From positions 1,488,001 to 1,552,000 of the forward strand of contig CAWHEL010000004.1 in the NCBI GenBank assembly GCA_963828555.1: a stretch of DNA of 64,000 nucleotides, written 5' to 3'. This DNA comes from JADJPO01 sp963828555. GTDB taxonomy: Bacteria > Actinomycetota > Actinomycetes > Actinomycetales > Kineosporiaceae. Each line of letters opens with the position of its first letter. The first letter of the stretch is position 1. A program made the position numbers and the translations under genes. A model generated the notes under the pieces. That model ran no database searches and was not told where the DNA came from. It saw nothing but the letters and a program-made list of their open reading frames with translations. Below, piece by piece: positions 42,666 to 50,602 of the stretch.

Positions 42666-43865
42666 TCAGCCTCCGAATTCCCAGTGCCATGCCTCCGGCT
42701 TGCTCCCGGTCGGCTCGGCCCAGGACGGGTGGAACCAGCCGAAGCCGGGTGCCTGCAGCTGCATCCAGCGGTGCTCGGCGGTGCCGAAGGACTGGATGCC
42801 ACCGCACAGGTCGACGGCAGTGCCCCAGCCGTGGTTGCTGGTGCCCGGGGCGGCGGCGAGATCGGGTTTCGCGGCCTTGACCGCCACCTGCTCGGCGTAG
42901 GAGCGGTAGGAGTCGGTGACGCACAGCGGCCGGCCGAACTCCTCGGCATAGGCGGTGGCCAGCTTGTCGAAGGTGAACGCCGCGTCGGCACGCAGGTAAT
43001 GGCCCACCGCCCCCCAGAGCGGGCACAGCGCGTCGATCGGGATCTCGCCGTTGGCGTACAGCAACATGTCGCCGCCGGTGCAGGAACCCACGGCGCCGGT
43101 GATCCGGTTGTCGCCCGTGCGGCCGCGCTGGCCGGCAACGATCGCCCGGGCTGCGGCCAGTTGCCTGGCCTGACGTTCGGCCTCCGCTGCGGCGTCGATG
43201 GTGGCCTTCAGCTGGGAGCGCAGCCGGTTGAGGGTCAGTTGCTGGGCCTTGACCGCATCGTCCCGCGCGATCTTGGCTGCTTGGGCGGCGAGCAGCGTCT
43301 GCTCGCTCGCGCTCGCAGCCACGTCGGCGGCGCGCTCTGCGGCCTGCTGGGCGGCGACCGCCTGCTCGAAGCTGGCCACCGCCTTGCCGCGGCTGTCACC
43401 CGCGATGGTGAGCCAGCGCTGGGAGTGGCTCACATCGTCCGTCGGTGCGCCGGCGAAGAGAGCGGTGAGGGTGGGATCGGAGCCCAGCCCACTGCCCCGG
43501 TAGTACGCCTGCCGCGCCCACTGGCCGAGCTCGGCCCGACGGGCGGTGAGGGCGGTCTCGGTCGCGGCCAGGCTGATCTGGCGGTGGGTGTGTTCGGCGC
43601 GGGCCACCTGTTGGGACTGCAGAGCGCTGCTGTAGGCCTCCAGCGCCACCGAAGCGGCCCGGGCGGACGCCGCCAGTTCGGCCTCAGCCGCGCGTATGAC
43701 CTCGGTCTGCGCGGTGACCGCCGCCTGAAGATCGTTCGGCGGGGGGGTGGGGGTGGGGTCGGCGGACGCCGGACCAGCCGTGAACGCCAGGCCAGCGACG
43801 GTCAGCACCGCGGCGAGCAGGCCTGACCGACGGCGCGGGCCTCCTGCGACCCGTTGACCGTCCAT
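42666..43865 (-). CDS. Secreted M15-family D-Ala-D-Ala carboxypeptidase with coiled coil
   Basis: About 399 residues. The N-terminal signal peptide ends near AGPASA. A long alpha-helical, Ala/Gln/Arg-rich region of some 200 residues follows, able to form a coiled coil. The C-terminal VanY domain has the zinc motifs S-N-H-G-W-G-T-A-V-D and H-W-E-F. It should trim peptidoglycan stem peptides outside the cell. The layout recalls NlpC/P60 RipA-like hydrolases, in which the helical part regulates access. ATG 43865 was chosen because the signal peptide follows it closely; an earlier ATG at 43955 overlaps the carbonic anhydrase gene. Confidence 0.88.
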   Translation of the reverse strand: MDGQRVAGGPRRRSGLLAAVLTVAGLAFTAGPASADPTPTPPPNDLQAAVTAQTEVIRAAEAELAASARAASVALEAYSSALQSQQVARAEHTHRQISLAATETALTARRAELGQWARQAYYRGSGLGSDPTLTALFAGAPTDDVSHSQRWLTIAGDSRGKAVASFEQAVAAQQAAERAADVAASASEQTLLAAQAAKIARDDAVKAQQLTLNRLRSQLKATIDAAAEAERQARQLAAARAIVAGQRGRTGDNRITGAVGSCTGGDMLLYANGEIPIDALCPLWGAVGHYLRADAAFTFDKLATAYAEEFGRPLCVTDSYRSYAEQVAVKAAKPDLAAAPGTSNHGWGTAVDLCGGIQSFGTAEHRWMQLQAPGFGWFHPSWAEPTGSKPEAWHWEFGG

Positions 43866-43935
43866 GGTGTTGGCTACGGCAGATCGGGTCAGGGCCTGGA
43901 GCCGCCGATCGGGCGTCACTGCGAGTCGTAGCGGG

Positions 43936-44793
43936 TCAGAGCCAGTCGACCTCACCGGTCGTCAGGTCGTAGATCGCCCCGACGACCTTGAGGGTGCGCT
44001 TGGAGACCGCTTCGCCGATCACATGGTCCTGTTTCAGCGCCTCGACGATCCGCTCGACGTTGACGCTGATCGCCACCTCGACCAGCTTCTCCTCCTCGGC
44101 GCCGATCTCCTCGGCCTCCACGACAGCAGGCTTGATGGCGGTGACGAGGTCGTCGATGGCGGTCCCGCTGGGCTTGGCCTTGGTCTCGATCGCCTCGATG
44201 GTCGCCTTCACGGCTCCGCACTCGGAGTGCCCGAGCACCACCAGCAGGGGAGTGGTCAGGTGTTCCACGCCGTACTGGATCGACCCGAGCACAGCCTGGT
44301 CGAGGACTTGACCGGCCGAGCGGACCACGAACAGATCACCCAGGCCCTGGTCGAACAGCACCTCGGGCGGCACCCGGGAGTCGGCGCAGGAGAGGACGGC
44401 GGCGAACGGGTGCTGCCCGGCGGCCACCACCTGACGGCGGACCAGCGTCTGGTCCGGTCGCATCGGCTGGCCGGCGAGGTAGCGCAGGTTGCCGGCCTCG
44501 AGCATCTCGCGCGCCATCTTGGAGGTCACCTCGACGGCGTCGTTGCGATCGGGGAGCGAGGCCACCCCTGAGGTGTACTTGATCCCCCCGGCGCCCAGCG
44601 CAGCGCCGAGGACACCGCCGCCGAGCAGGAACAGCGCCTCCCGGCGGTCGGGCAGGTACTCCTCGACCCCGCCGAGCGCCGACTTCCCCTTGCCGCTCTT
44701 GCCGCCCTTACCCTTGGCGGACGCCGGGCTCTCGTCGTCGCCACTGCGCTGTTCGGGCACGACGGACTGCCCGGCCTCCGTCGACGGGGTCAT
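43936..44793 (-). CDS. Beta-class carbonic anhydrase, probably exported
   Basis: A 285 residue protein that interconverts CO2 and bicarbonate. Zinc ligands are Cys136 (in CADSR, with Asp138/Arg140 dyad), His189 and Cys192 (GHSECG). Residues 1-47 are charged and disordered. Arg50-Arg51 followed by a hydrophobic Gly/Leu/Ala helix (54-70) look like a twin-arginine signal, so export by Tat and membrane anchoring are likely. It lies between the M15 peptidase and the CDF gene on the same strand. Confidence 0.92.
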   Translation of the reverse strand: MTPSTEAGQSVVPEQRSGDDESPASAKGKGGKSGKGKSALGGVEEYLPDRREALFLLGGGVLGAALGAGGIKYTSGVASLPDRNDAVEVTSKMAREMLEAGNLRYLAGQPMRPDQTLVRRQVVAAGQHPFAAVLSCADSRVPPEVLFDQGLGDLFVVRSAGQVLDQAVLGSIQYGVEHLTTPLLVVLGHSECGAVKATIEAIETKAKPSGTAIDDLVTAIKPAVVEAEEIGAEEEKLVEVAISVNVERIVEALKQDHVIGEAVSKRTLKVVGAIYDLTTGEVDWL

Positions 44794-44894
44794 GTCCAGG
44801 CCCTCCAGATCGCAACGGGTGTTCCTCCAAAGCGGTCGGCCTGTCGATGCCCTGCCTGTAGCCCAGGCGTGTCACTCACCGTCACAGGGAGTGG

Positions 44895-45917
44895 TCAGCC
44901 GGGGGAGTGGCGGGGGTAGGCGTGGACGACGGCGGTGGTCAGCCGAGGGATCTCCTGGGTCAGCCGGAGCTCTGCCTGGTGGGCAAGGTCATGGGCGTCC
45001 TGCAACGAGGTGCGCCCATCCACGTCGAGTTCGGCGTCCGCGTGGATCTGGTGACCGATCCAGCGCATCCGGACCCGCGGCACGGCCAGCACGCCGGGGA
45101 TCTCCTGCAGCGTGCGCTCGGCCGCCTCGACCAGGTCCGGGTCGACGGCGTCCATCAGCCGGCGGAAGACGTCCCGGGCGGCACTGCGCAGGACGGCGAG
45201 GATGGCCACCGTGATCACCAGCCCGATGATCGGGTCGGCGAGGGGCCATCCGGCCCAGACTCCCGCGGCGCCGACCAGCACCGCCAGCGAGGTCAGGCCG
45301 TCGGTCCGCGCATGCAGGCCGTCGGCGACCAGGGCGGCCGAGCCGATCCTGCGCCCGATCCGGATCCGGTAGAGCGCCACCGCCTCGTTGCCCAGGAAGC
45401 CGATCAGCCCGGCCGCGGCCACCCAGCCGAGGTGGTCGACCGGAGCCGGCTCGATCAGGCGGCGGACTGCGTGGTAGCCGGCCACCACCGCAGACAGCGC
45501 GATCATCAGGACCACGAACAGTCCGGCCAGGTCCTCGGCCCGCCCGTACCCGTAGGTGTAGCGGCGGGTGGGCGGGCGACGTCCGAGGATGAAGGCCACC
45601 CACAGGGGCAGGGCGGTCAGGGCATCGGAGAAGTTGTGGATGGTGTCGGCCAGCAGCGCGACGGACCCGGAGACGGCCACCACGCCGAGCTGGGCCAGTG
45701 CCGTGACCGCCAGTCCGACCAGGCTGATCTTGACCGCCCGGATACCGTCGGCGCTGGACTCCGCGGCCGCGTCGATGGAATCGGCCGCGTCGTGCGAATG
45801 GGGTCTGATCAGGTGGACCAGACGCTGACGGAGTGATCTGTGGTCATCGTGGGTGTGCGCGTCGGCGTGTTCGTGTTCGGACGATGGGTGTAGGTGCGCC
45901 TGGCGCGACTGGTCCAT
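44895..45917 (-). CDS. Cation diffusion facilitator metal exporter
   Basis: A 340 residue CDF protein. The N-terminus is rich in His (HLHPSSEHEHADAHTHDDH), a metal-binding tail. Six helices follow, with the metal-site motifs ADTIHNFSDAL in helix 2 and ADGLHARTDGL in helix 5, both of the HxxxD type that suits zinc. The C-terminal cytoplasmic domain is present. The ATG at 45917 starts the His-rich tail. An A/T-rich palindrome resembling a Zur site lies about 100 bp upstream. Confidence 0.93.
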   Translation of the reverse strand: MDQSRQAHLHPSSEHEHADAHTHDDHRSLRQRLVHLIRPHSHDAADSIDAAAESSADGIRAVKISLVGLAVTALAQLGVVAVSGSVALLADTIHNFSDALTALPLWVAFILGRRPPTRRYTYGYGRAEDLAGLFVVLMIALSAVVAGYHAVRRLIEPAPVDHLGWVAAAGLIGFLGNEAVALYRIRIGRRIGSAALVADGLHARTDGLTSLAVLVGAAGVWAGWPLADPIIGLVITVAILAVLRSAARDVFRRLMDAVDPDLVEAAERTLQEIPGVLAVPRVRMRWIGHQIHADAELDVDGRTSLQDAHDLAHQAELRLTQEIPRLTTAVVHAYPRHSPG

Positions 45918-45950
45918 CCGCGATTGTCTCCCAGTGTTTGGCGACTGCGC

Positions 45951-45990
45951 GTCATGCAGAACGCGTCGCGGGCAACGCGTTCTGCATGAC
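45951..45990. repeat. Perfect 16 bp hairpin upstream of the CDF gene
   Basis: GTCATGCAGAACGCGT (45951-45966) and its exact complement (45975-45990) enclose an 8 nt loop. It lies 33 bp upstream of the CDF start. In the mRNA it would form a very stable 5' hairpin; in DNA it could be a cruciform or a protein site. Confidence 0.75.
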
Positions 45991-46013
45991 GGACTCATCG
46001 GCACCCAACGCCG

Positions 46014-46039
46014 ATAATGCACATTATGTCAATTAGACA
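46014..46039. promoter_or_regulatory. Zur/Fur-like A/T-rich palindromes
   Basis: ATAATG-CA-CATTAT (46014-46027) overlaps a second dyad, TGTC-AATTA-GACA (46027-46039). The A/T content contrasts strongly with the surrounding DNA. The first palindrome resembles Zur boxes of the TGATAATGATTATCA type. In Streptomyces, Zur activates a CDF exporter gene from an upstream box when zinc is high. Confidence 0.5.
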
Positions 46040-46309
46040 CTGAACGGCCCCCGCTCGCGCCTGTATGCCGACTCCTGGGGCTCCCCCCACCGGACCGGGC
46101 GATCGTCGGCTGTTGGCGACCTTGCACGTCACGGGAGTCGCGACGTTCAACACTCACCAGGCGTGACGAAAAGGGTCACGGGACCCTGCTCACAGTGCGT
46201 CGTCCGCCATGTCCGATACAGCCGGCGCGATCCGCACGGCCTCCTCGGCAGGGGTTCCGTGTGGCGCCGGCACCACCGCGTCAGTCATCTATCAGAAGGG
46301 CTTCCCGCT
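46040..46309. other. Intergenic stretch without a recognisable gene
   Basis: No reading frame with plausible coding character was found on either strand. A weak dyad around GTTGGCGAC and GTCGCGACGTTCAAC (near 46114-46155) may be an old repeat. With the repeats on both sides, the non-coding gap upstream of the CDF gene spans about 457 bp. Confidence 0.5.
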
Positions 46310-46359
46310 GAGTCGTGGCGGGTTCGTACACGCAGACGGTGTCGAACCCGCCACGACTC
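46310..46359. repeat. Family 2 palindromic repeat, copy D
   Basis: GAGTCGTGGCGGGTTCG (46310-46326) and its exact 17 bp complement (46343-46359) surround a spacer with ACAC/GTGT pairing. About 29 bp of this element recur in inverted orientation at 49541-49590. It lies 16 bp past the stop codon of the downstream minus-strand gene. Confidence 0.85.
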
Positions 46360-46374
46360 CCCGGTGATCGAGCG

Positions 46375-47166
46375 CTACTCCCCCGCGAAGGACAGGCCGA
46401 GCTCGGCCAGAGCAGGACGCAGACGTTCTATCGCCGACGGCCCGAACCCGTGCAGTGCCAACAGATCTGCGGCTGCCACGCCGTCCAGGCTCTCCAGCGT
46501 GGGGTAGCCCGCCGCGGCGAGCGCCCGGCTGGCCGGAGCACCGATTCGGGGCAAGGGAGTGCCGGACGGCGGCGCCTCGCGCTCGCGTGGCGGCCCAGCG
46601 GCGTCCACCACCGCGATCCCTCTCGGCGACAGGCGATAGCCGACGTCGAGGGACTCGGTCAGGCCGAGTTCCTTCAGCTTGCGGACGTCACGCTTGAAGC
46701 TCGGCGTGTCACGTCCGAACGCTGCAGCCAGGTCGGGGGCACGTACACCTGGAGAGGCGTCGATCGCGGCCAGGGTGGCCATCGTCCACGCTCCGATGGA
46801 GGACGCCCGATCGAGCCGGTCCAGCCGCCGCTGGATCTCGGTGATCTCCTCGGCCGTCGGCATCGTGCGGCGAAGACCGGCTCGAGGGTCCTCGCCGGCG
46901 AACCGCAGCCCGACGCGGTAGACGGGTTTGTCCACCTTCGCGTCGAGGAGTCGCCGCAGGTCGGCCAGCGTCCTCTCCCCCGCACGCCGCGCCTCGGCCC
47001 CCGTGATCCGGCTCGGCGCCACCTGCTCGACCGAGGTCACCTCGATCACCCCGATCCCGGTGCGCATCCGGGTGCCCACCACCACCCGCGGCCGGTCCCA
47101 GCGGCGGAAGGCAAGGTCGACGTCGCCGCGAACGATGGCGGCCAGCGTGGCCGGGCGGATCATCAC
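46375..47166 (-). CDS. Hypothetical protein: PUA/ASCH-like, winged-helix and HhH regions
   Basis: A 263 residue protein. Residues 1-55 (IRPATLAAIVRGDVDLAFRRWDRPRV) look like an ASCH/PUA-type RNA-binding barrel. The middle region (about 120-190) resembles a winged helix (GVRAPDLAAAFGRDTPSFKRDVRKLKELGL). The C-terminal 55 residues contain helix-hairpin-helix-like segments (LPRIGAPASRALAAAGYPTLE and LLALHGFGPSAIERL). All three suggest nucleic-acid binding, but no specific function can be assigned. Two ATG codons are adjacent at the start. Confidence 0.7.
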   Translation of the reverse strand: MMIRPATLAAIVRGDVDLAFRRWDRPRVVVGTRMRTGIGVIEVTSVEQVAPSRITGAEARRAGERTLADLRRLLDAKVDKPVYRVGLRFAGEDPRAGLRRTMPTAEEITEIQRRLDRLDRASSIGAWTMATLAAIDASPGVRAPDLAAAFGRDTPSFKRDVRKLKELGLTESLDVGYRLSPRGIAVVDAAGPPREREAPPSGTPLPRIGAPASRALAAAGYPTLESLDGVAAADLLALHGFGPSAIERLRPALAELGLSFAGE

Positions 47167-47301
47167 GGTTCCCTCAACTCTTCCCCGAAACGCTCTGTGG
47201 ATCGACAGATCTCAGCAGGTCGGTCAGCGCGCCGTCCAGCCCGGGGTGGGCAAGGGGCATCCCCTCGGCGAGCAATCGGCCCGGCCCGGCACGACATCCG
47301 G

Positions 47302-48210
47302 TCAGCGCCAGCGCAGGGCACAGCACCTGACGGAAATGCCCCGGGGCGGACGGCCCGGGATCAGCCCGAGCACCAGGGCGCAGCCGACGATGATGACGCC
47401 GCCGCCCACCAACTGCACCAACGACAGCCGCTCGCCCAGCACGAGCGCTCCGACGATCACCGCGATCACGGTGACCAGGAACTCCACGCTGATCGCGATC
47501 GTCGCGCCCACCTCGGCCACGAGGCGGAAGTACAGCACGTAGGCCAAGGCGCTGCACGCCGCCGCCAGCGCCACCAGGTACAGCAGATCGACCAGCCGTG
47601 GGCGGCCGGGCACCGGCACCGCGACCAGCAGCGGCAGGGCGATCACTCCCCCGGCGAGGAACGCACCGATGGTCTGCTCCCACGAACCGATCTGCTGCAG
47701 GTGCTTGCGCGCGTAGTTGCTCCCATAGGCCGCCGACACCGATCCGAACAGCGAGAAGGCGCACCCCAGAAGGAAATCCGCCGTGACCGGCACCACGGGG
47801 AACCCCACCAGGAGCACCACGCCGACCAGGCCGAGCAGCAGGCCGATCCGGCCCGGTGCGGTGATGTGCTCGATCCCCCAGGCCTGCCCGATCAGCATCG
47901 AGAACAGCGGGATGGTGCCGACGAAGATGGCGGCCATCGCGGTTCCGATCCGCGGCGTGGCGCTGGACAGGCCGATCAGGTTGCCCGCCACGGTGGAGGC
48001 TCCGACCACGGCCAGGGGCTGCCAGCGGCCGAAGGTCAGGTGCCGGCGCGTGAGCCTGGCCAGCACGATCAGTACGGCGCTGGCGATCAGCGCCCGGAAG
48101 GCCACGGCACCGATCCAGCCGAACGCCTGCACCACTTTCAGGACCAGCACGAACGACAGTCCCCAGATCACGGCCAGGGCGAGGTAGTCGATGACCTGTC
48201 GGCGATGCAC
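47302..48210 (-). CDS. DMT/EamA-family transporter
   Basis: A 302 residue membrane protein with ten hydrophobic helices in two EamA repeats (VIDYLALAVIWGLSFVLVLK at the start; the second repeat begins near LGCAFSLFGSVSAAYG). It is likely a metabolite exporter. The GTG at 48210 has no ribosome site, but TATCCT (minus strand, 48222-48217) ends 6 nt before it, which suits a leaderless transcript. It is divergent from the glycerophosphodiesterase gene with only 21 bp between starts. Confidence 0.88.
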   Translation of the reverse strand: MHRRQVIDYLALAVIWGLSFVLVLKVVQAFGWIGAVAFRALIASAVLIVLARLTRRHLTFGRWQPLAVVGASTVAGNLIGLSSATPRIGTAMAAIFVGTIPLFSMLIGQAWGIEHITAPGRIGLLLGLVGVVLLVGFPVVPVTADFLLGCAFSLFGSVSAAYGSNYARKHLQQIGSWEQTIGAFLAGGVIALPLLVAVPVPGRPRLVDLLYLVALAAACSALAYVLYFRLVAEVGATIAISVEFLVTVIAVIVGALVLGERLSLVQLVGGGVIIVGCALVLGLIPGRPPRGISVRCCALRWR

Positions 48211-48231
48211 CTGCGGAGGATAGTGGAGACG

Positions 48232-48975
48232 ATGGCCACGCACCCCTATCTCGACTGGGACGGTCCGCTCGCCTTCGCGCATCGCGGGGGTGCGAGCGAC
48301 GTCCCGGAGAACACGCTGCCCGCCTTCGCGCACGCGGTGGATCTCGGCTACCGGTACGTGGAGACCGACGTCCACGTCACCGCCGACGGGGCCCTGGTGG
48401 CCTTCCACGACGAGGACCTGCGGCGCACCTGCGGACGCCCGGGGCTGATCAGCGAACTGCCCTGGAGCGAGGTCAGCACGGCACTGGTCGGCGGCCGGGC
48501 ACCCATCCCGTTGCTGGAGGATCTGCTCGGCACCTGGCCCGAGCTGCGGGTCAACATCGACTGCAAGGCGGACGGCGCGGTGGACGCACTCGTGGCCACG
48601 CTGCGCCGGTGCAACGCGCTCGACCGGGTCGGGGTGGGGGCCTTCAGCGATCGCCGGCTGCGCCGGATCCGGGGTCTCCTGGGACCCGGGCTGTGTACCA
48701 GCCTCGGCCCTCGGGGCGTGGCCACCCTCGTCTACGGCCGGCCGCACCGCCCGGTCGCGCTGGCCGCACAAGTGCCGGTGAAGCAGGGCCGGTTGACCAT
48801 CGTCAGCCCTCGGGTAGTGGCCAAGGCACATGCGCTGGGGCTCCAGGTGCACGTGTGGACGATCGACGACGCCTCCGAGATGAACCGCCTGCTCGACCTG
48901 GGCGTCGACGGCCTGATGACGGATCGTCCCGCCGTGCTGAAGCAGGTGCTCACCGACCGCGGCCTCTGGCGCTAG
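48232..48975 (+). CDS. Glycerophosphodiester phosphodiesterase
   Basis: A 247 residue TIM-barrel enzyme that splits glycerophosphodiesters to glycerol-3-phosphate and an alcohol. The catalytic AHRGG and PENTLPAF motifs, the acidic YVETDVHVTADG and the HDEDLRRTC histidine are all present, as is the C-terminal VWTIDD. No signal peptide, so cytoplasmic. The ATG at 48232 follows a GGAG site; a GTG 9 bp earlier is possible. Confidence 0.93.
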   Translation: MATHPYLDWDGPLAFAHRGGASDVPENTLPAFAHAVDLGYRYVETDVHVTADGALVAFHDEDLRRTCGRPGLISELPWSEVSTALVGGRAPIPLLEDLLGTWPELRVNIDCKADGAVDALVATLRRCNALDRVGVGAFSDRRLRRIRGLLGPGLCTSLGPRGVATLVYGRPHRPVALAAQVPVKQGRLTIVSPRVVAKAHALGLQVHVWTIDDASEMNRLLDLGVDGLMTDRPAVLKQVLTDRGLWR

Positions 48976-49080
48976 GCGCGGGGCATCCTGATGGAGAACA
49001 CACCGCGGTGAACCTGGTGTTGGATGCCCACCGGACGGACCCCGCCCGGGCGCCAGGTGGCCCGGAGCTTTCCTCCGAAC

Positions 49081-49497
49081 TCACCCATGAAGCCACCTCC
49101 GCGGTACGAACACGCACTCCCTGCTGGCATCCACGCCCGAGGGACAGGGCGTCAGCCCGCCGGTGACCTGGGCAATCGCCCCCACCGGGCTCGCCGGGCG
49201 CAGCCAGATCCGCGTCAGTGCGACGAGGGCGGCGAGGGCGGCGAGGAGTGCGAATGGCGGACAGGTAAGCGGATCCCCGTTCTCCGCCCGGAAGTCGTTC
49301 AGCGGCAACCCGTTCGCCACCTGCTGGGTCGCCCCCAAGTAGACGTGCAGATCGGCAAAGCGATCAGTTGGCGGTCTGATCAGGATCAGGGCGCAGGTGG
49401 CCGCCGCCAGGACCAGGAAGCCGAAGCGCCACCATCGTGCGGCGCCTGAGGAGAAAAGGCCCCGCTCCTGCGCGGACGGCGTCGTCGTGATCGACAC
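49081..49497 (-). pseudogene. Truncated GT87 (DUF2029) mannosyltransferase gene
   Basis: From GTG 49497, with GGAGG upstream, the frame reads like the N-terminus of a DUF2029/GT87 polyprenol-linked transferase: a cytoplasmic leader, one membrane helix, then DLHVYLGATQQVANGLPLND and ENGDPLTCPPFALLAAL. The similarity fades after about residue 95, and the frame ends at residue 138 without the further helices that make up a ~400 residue protein. It is a 5' remnant, probably left by a deletion. The frame is also open upstream of 49497, but that part crosses repeat copy E and an unrelated gene. Confidence 0.65.
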
Positions 49498-49540
49498 GAC
49501 GCCTCCCTTTGCACCGGCTGAGCGCCCCGCCTCGCCGAGG

Positions 49541-49590
49541 CCGTGGAGGGTCTGACACCGTCTGCGTGTACGAACCCGCCACAACCCGGC
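49541..49590. repeat. Family 2 palindromic repeat, copy E
   Basis: Read on the minus strand, this copy contains the same GTGGCGGGTTCGTACACG and CAGACGGTGTC blocks as copy D. One arm has drifted (CAGACCCTCCAC in place of CGAACCCGCCAC). It sits in the 120 bp between the truncated GT87 gene and the divergent acetyltransferase gene. Confidence 0.8.
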
Positions 49591-49617
49591 CGTGGAGGGC
49601 TGGTCTAGCATCGCAAG

Positions 49618-50433
49618 ATGCAGGTCACCTCGCTCGGGCTGGGCACCGATCTGATGATGCTCCGCCTGGGCGGCAGCATCATCGAGGACGGCGGCGACCA
49701 CCTCGTGGTCCGTACCCCGGACAACCCGAACTACTGGTGGGGCAACTTCCTGGCGCTGGCGGAGCCGCCACCGGCTGACGATGCGGCGGGCTGGTTGCAC
49801 ACCTTCGCCGAGCACTTCCCGCAGGCCCGCCACCGCACCTTCGCGATCGACCGCGCGGGACCCGTCAAGGAGTGGATCGACCCCTGGCGCGCCCTCGGCC
49901 TGGTCTATGACGCCGGCACGGCACTCGTCGCCTCGGCGCTGCACGAGCCGCCTCGCCCGAACCACGACGCCACCTACCGCCCGCTGCACACCGACGCGGA
50001 CTGGGATGCGTTGGTGGAGCTGAGATGCGCCAACAACGAGGACCTGGAGCCGAACTCCTACCGCACCTTCACCGTCGACTCGGTGCGCGGGGTCCGCCGG
50101 CTGGTCGAGGCTGGTCACGGGCAGTGGTTCGGCGCCTTCCTCGGCAGCGATCTGGTCTCGACTATGGGGCTGTTCACCGACGGCTCGGGTGTGGCCCGCT
50201 ACCAGGCGGTGGACACCCACCCCGCCGCACGTCGGCGCGGACTGGCTGGAACTCTTGCCCATAATGTGGGGTTATGGGGGTTGCGTGAACTCGGCGCGCG
50301 TCAGCTGGTCATCCTGGCCGACACCCACGCCGAAGCGATCAAGGTCTACCGCTCGATCGGGTTCACCGACGCCGAACCGGCGCACCAACTCGAACAGGCC
50401 CCACCGGGCGAACGGGTCCCTCCCAGGTCGTAG
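49618..50433 (+). CDS. GNAT-family N-acetyltransferase
   Basis: A 271 residue protein. The C-terminal half is a GNAT domain with the acetyl-CoA loop HPAARRRGLAGTLAHN (Q/R-x-x-G-x-A/G type) and the closing VYRSIGF motif. The N-terminal ~115 residues are a second, divergent domain with WWGNFLALAEPP, possibly a degenerate GNAT copy. A TAGCAT hexamer (49606-49611) ends 6 nt before the ATG. Substrate unknown. Confidence 0.88.
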   Translation: MQVTSLGLGTDLMMLRLGGSIIEDGGDHLVVRTPDNPNYWWGNFLALAEPPPADDAAGWLHTFAEHFPQARHRTFAIDRAGPVKEWIDPWRALGLVYDAGTALVASALHEPPRPNHDATYRPLHTDADWDALVELRCANNEDLEPNSYRTFTVDSVRGVRRLVEAGHGQWFGAFLGSDLVSTMGLFTDGSGVARYQAVDTHPAARRRGLAGTLAHNVGLWGLRELGARQLVILADTHAEAIKVYRSIGFTDAEPAHQLEQAPPGERVPPRS

Positions 50434-50442
50434 ACAGCGGCA

Positions 50443-50561
50443 GCCCCTCTGGGGGCATCAGGGGTAGCGCCCGGACCAGGTTCGCCTGCACGCGCCGTTC
50501 CGTCATACCTGGCCGACAACCGGGCTGCTCTGGCTCGGTGAAGGCTCGGCCCGACGGAACG
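50443..50561. repeat. Intergenic hairpins between the GNAT and TetR genes
   Basis: GCCCC-TCTG-GGGGC (50443-50456) follows the acetyltransferase stop by 9 bp and may weaken transcription there, although there is no T-tract. CGTTCCGTC (50496-50504) and GACGGAACG (50553-50561) form a perfect 9 bp stem around 48 nt. I could not match the stretch to a known RNA family. Confidence 0.4.
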
Positions 50562-50580
50562 CACCATGGACACCTGTAGC

Positions 50581-50595
50581 GTTAGTGACTAACAT
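50581..50595 (+). promoter_or_regulatory. Operator palindrome and -10 element of the TetR operon
   Basis: GTTAGT-G-ACTAAC (50581-50593) is a perfect 13 bp dyad overlapping TAACAT (50590-50595), a -10-like hexamer 7 nt before GTG 50603. A repressor bound here would block its own promoter, the usual TetR autoregulation. Confidence 0.65.
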
Positions 50596-50602
50596 TCACT
50601 CC

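Noticed and set aside
50434..50580. Possible structured RNA (SRP-like or TPP-like, from GGACCAGG and GAACCTGG segments).
   Set aside because: The conserved SRP loop (GGAAGGNAGCAGCC type) and the TPP core CTGAGA are both absent on either strand, so only simple hairpins are reported.
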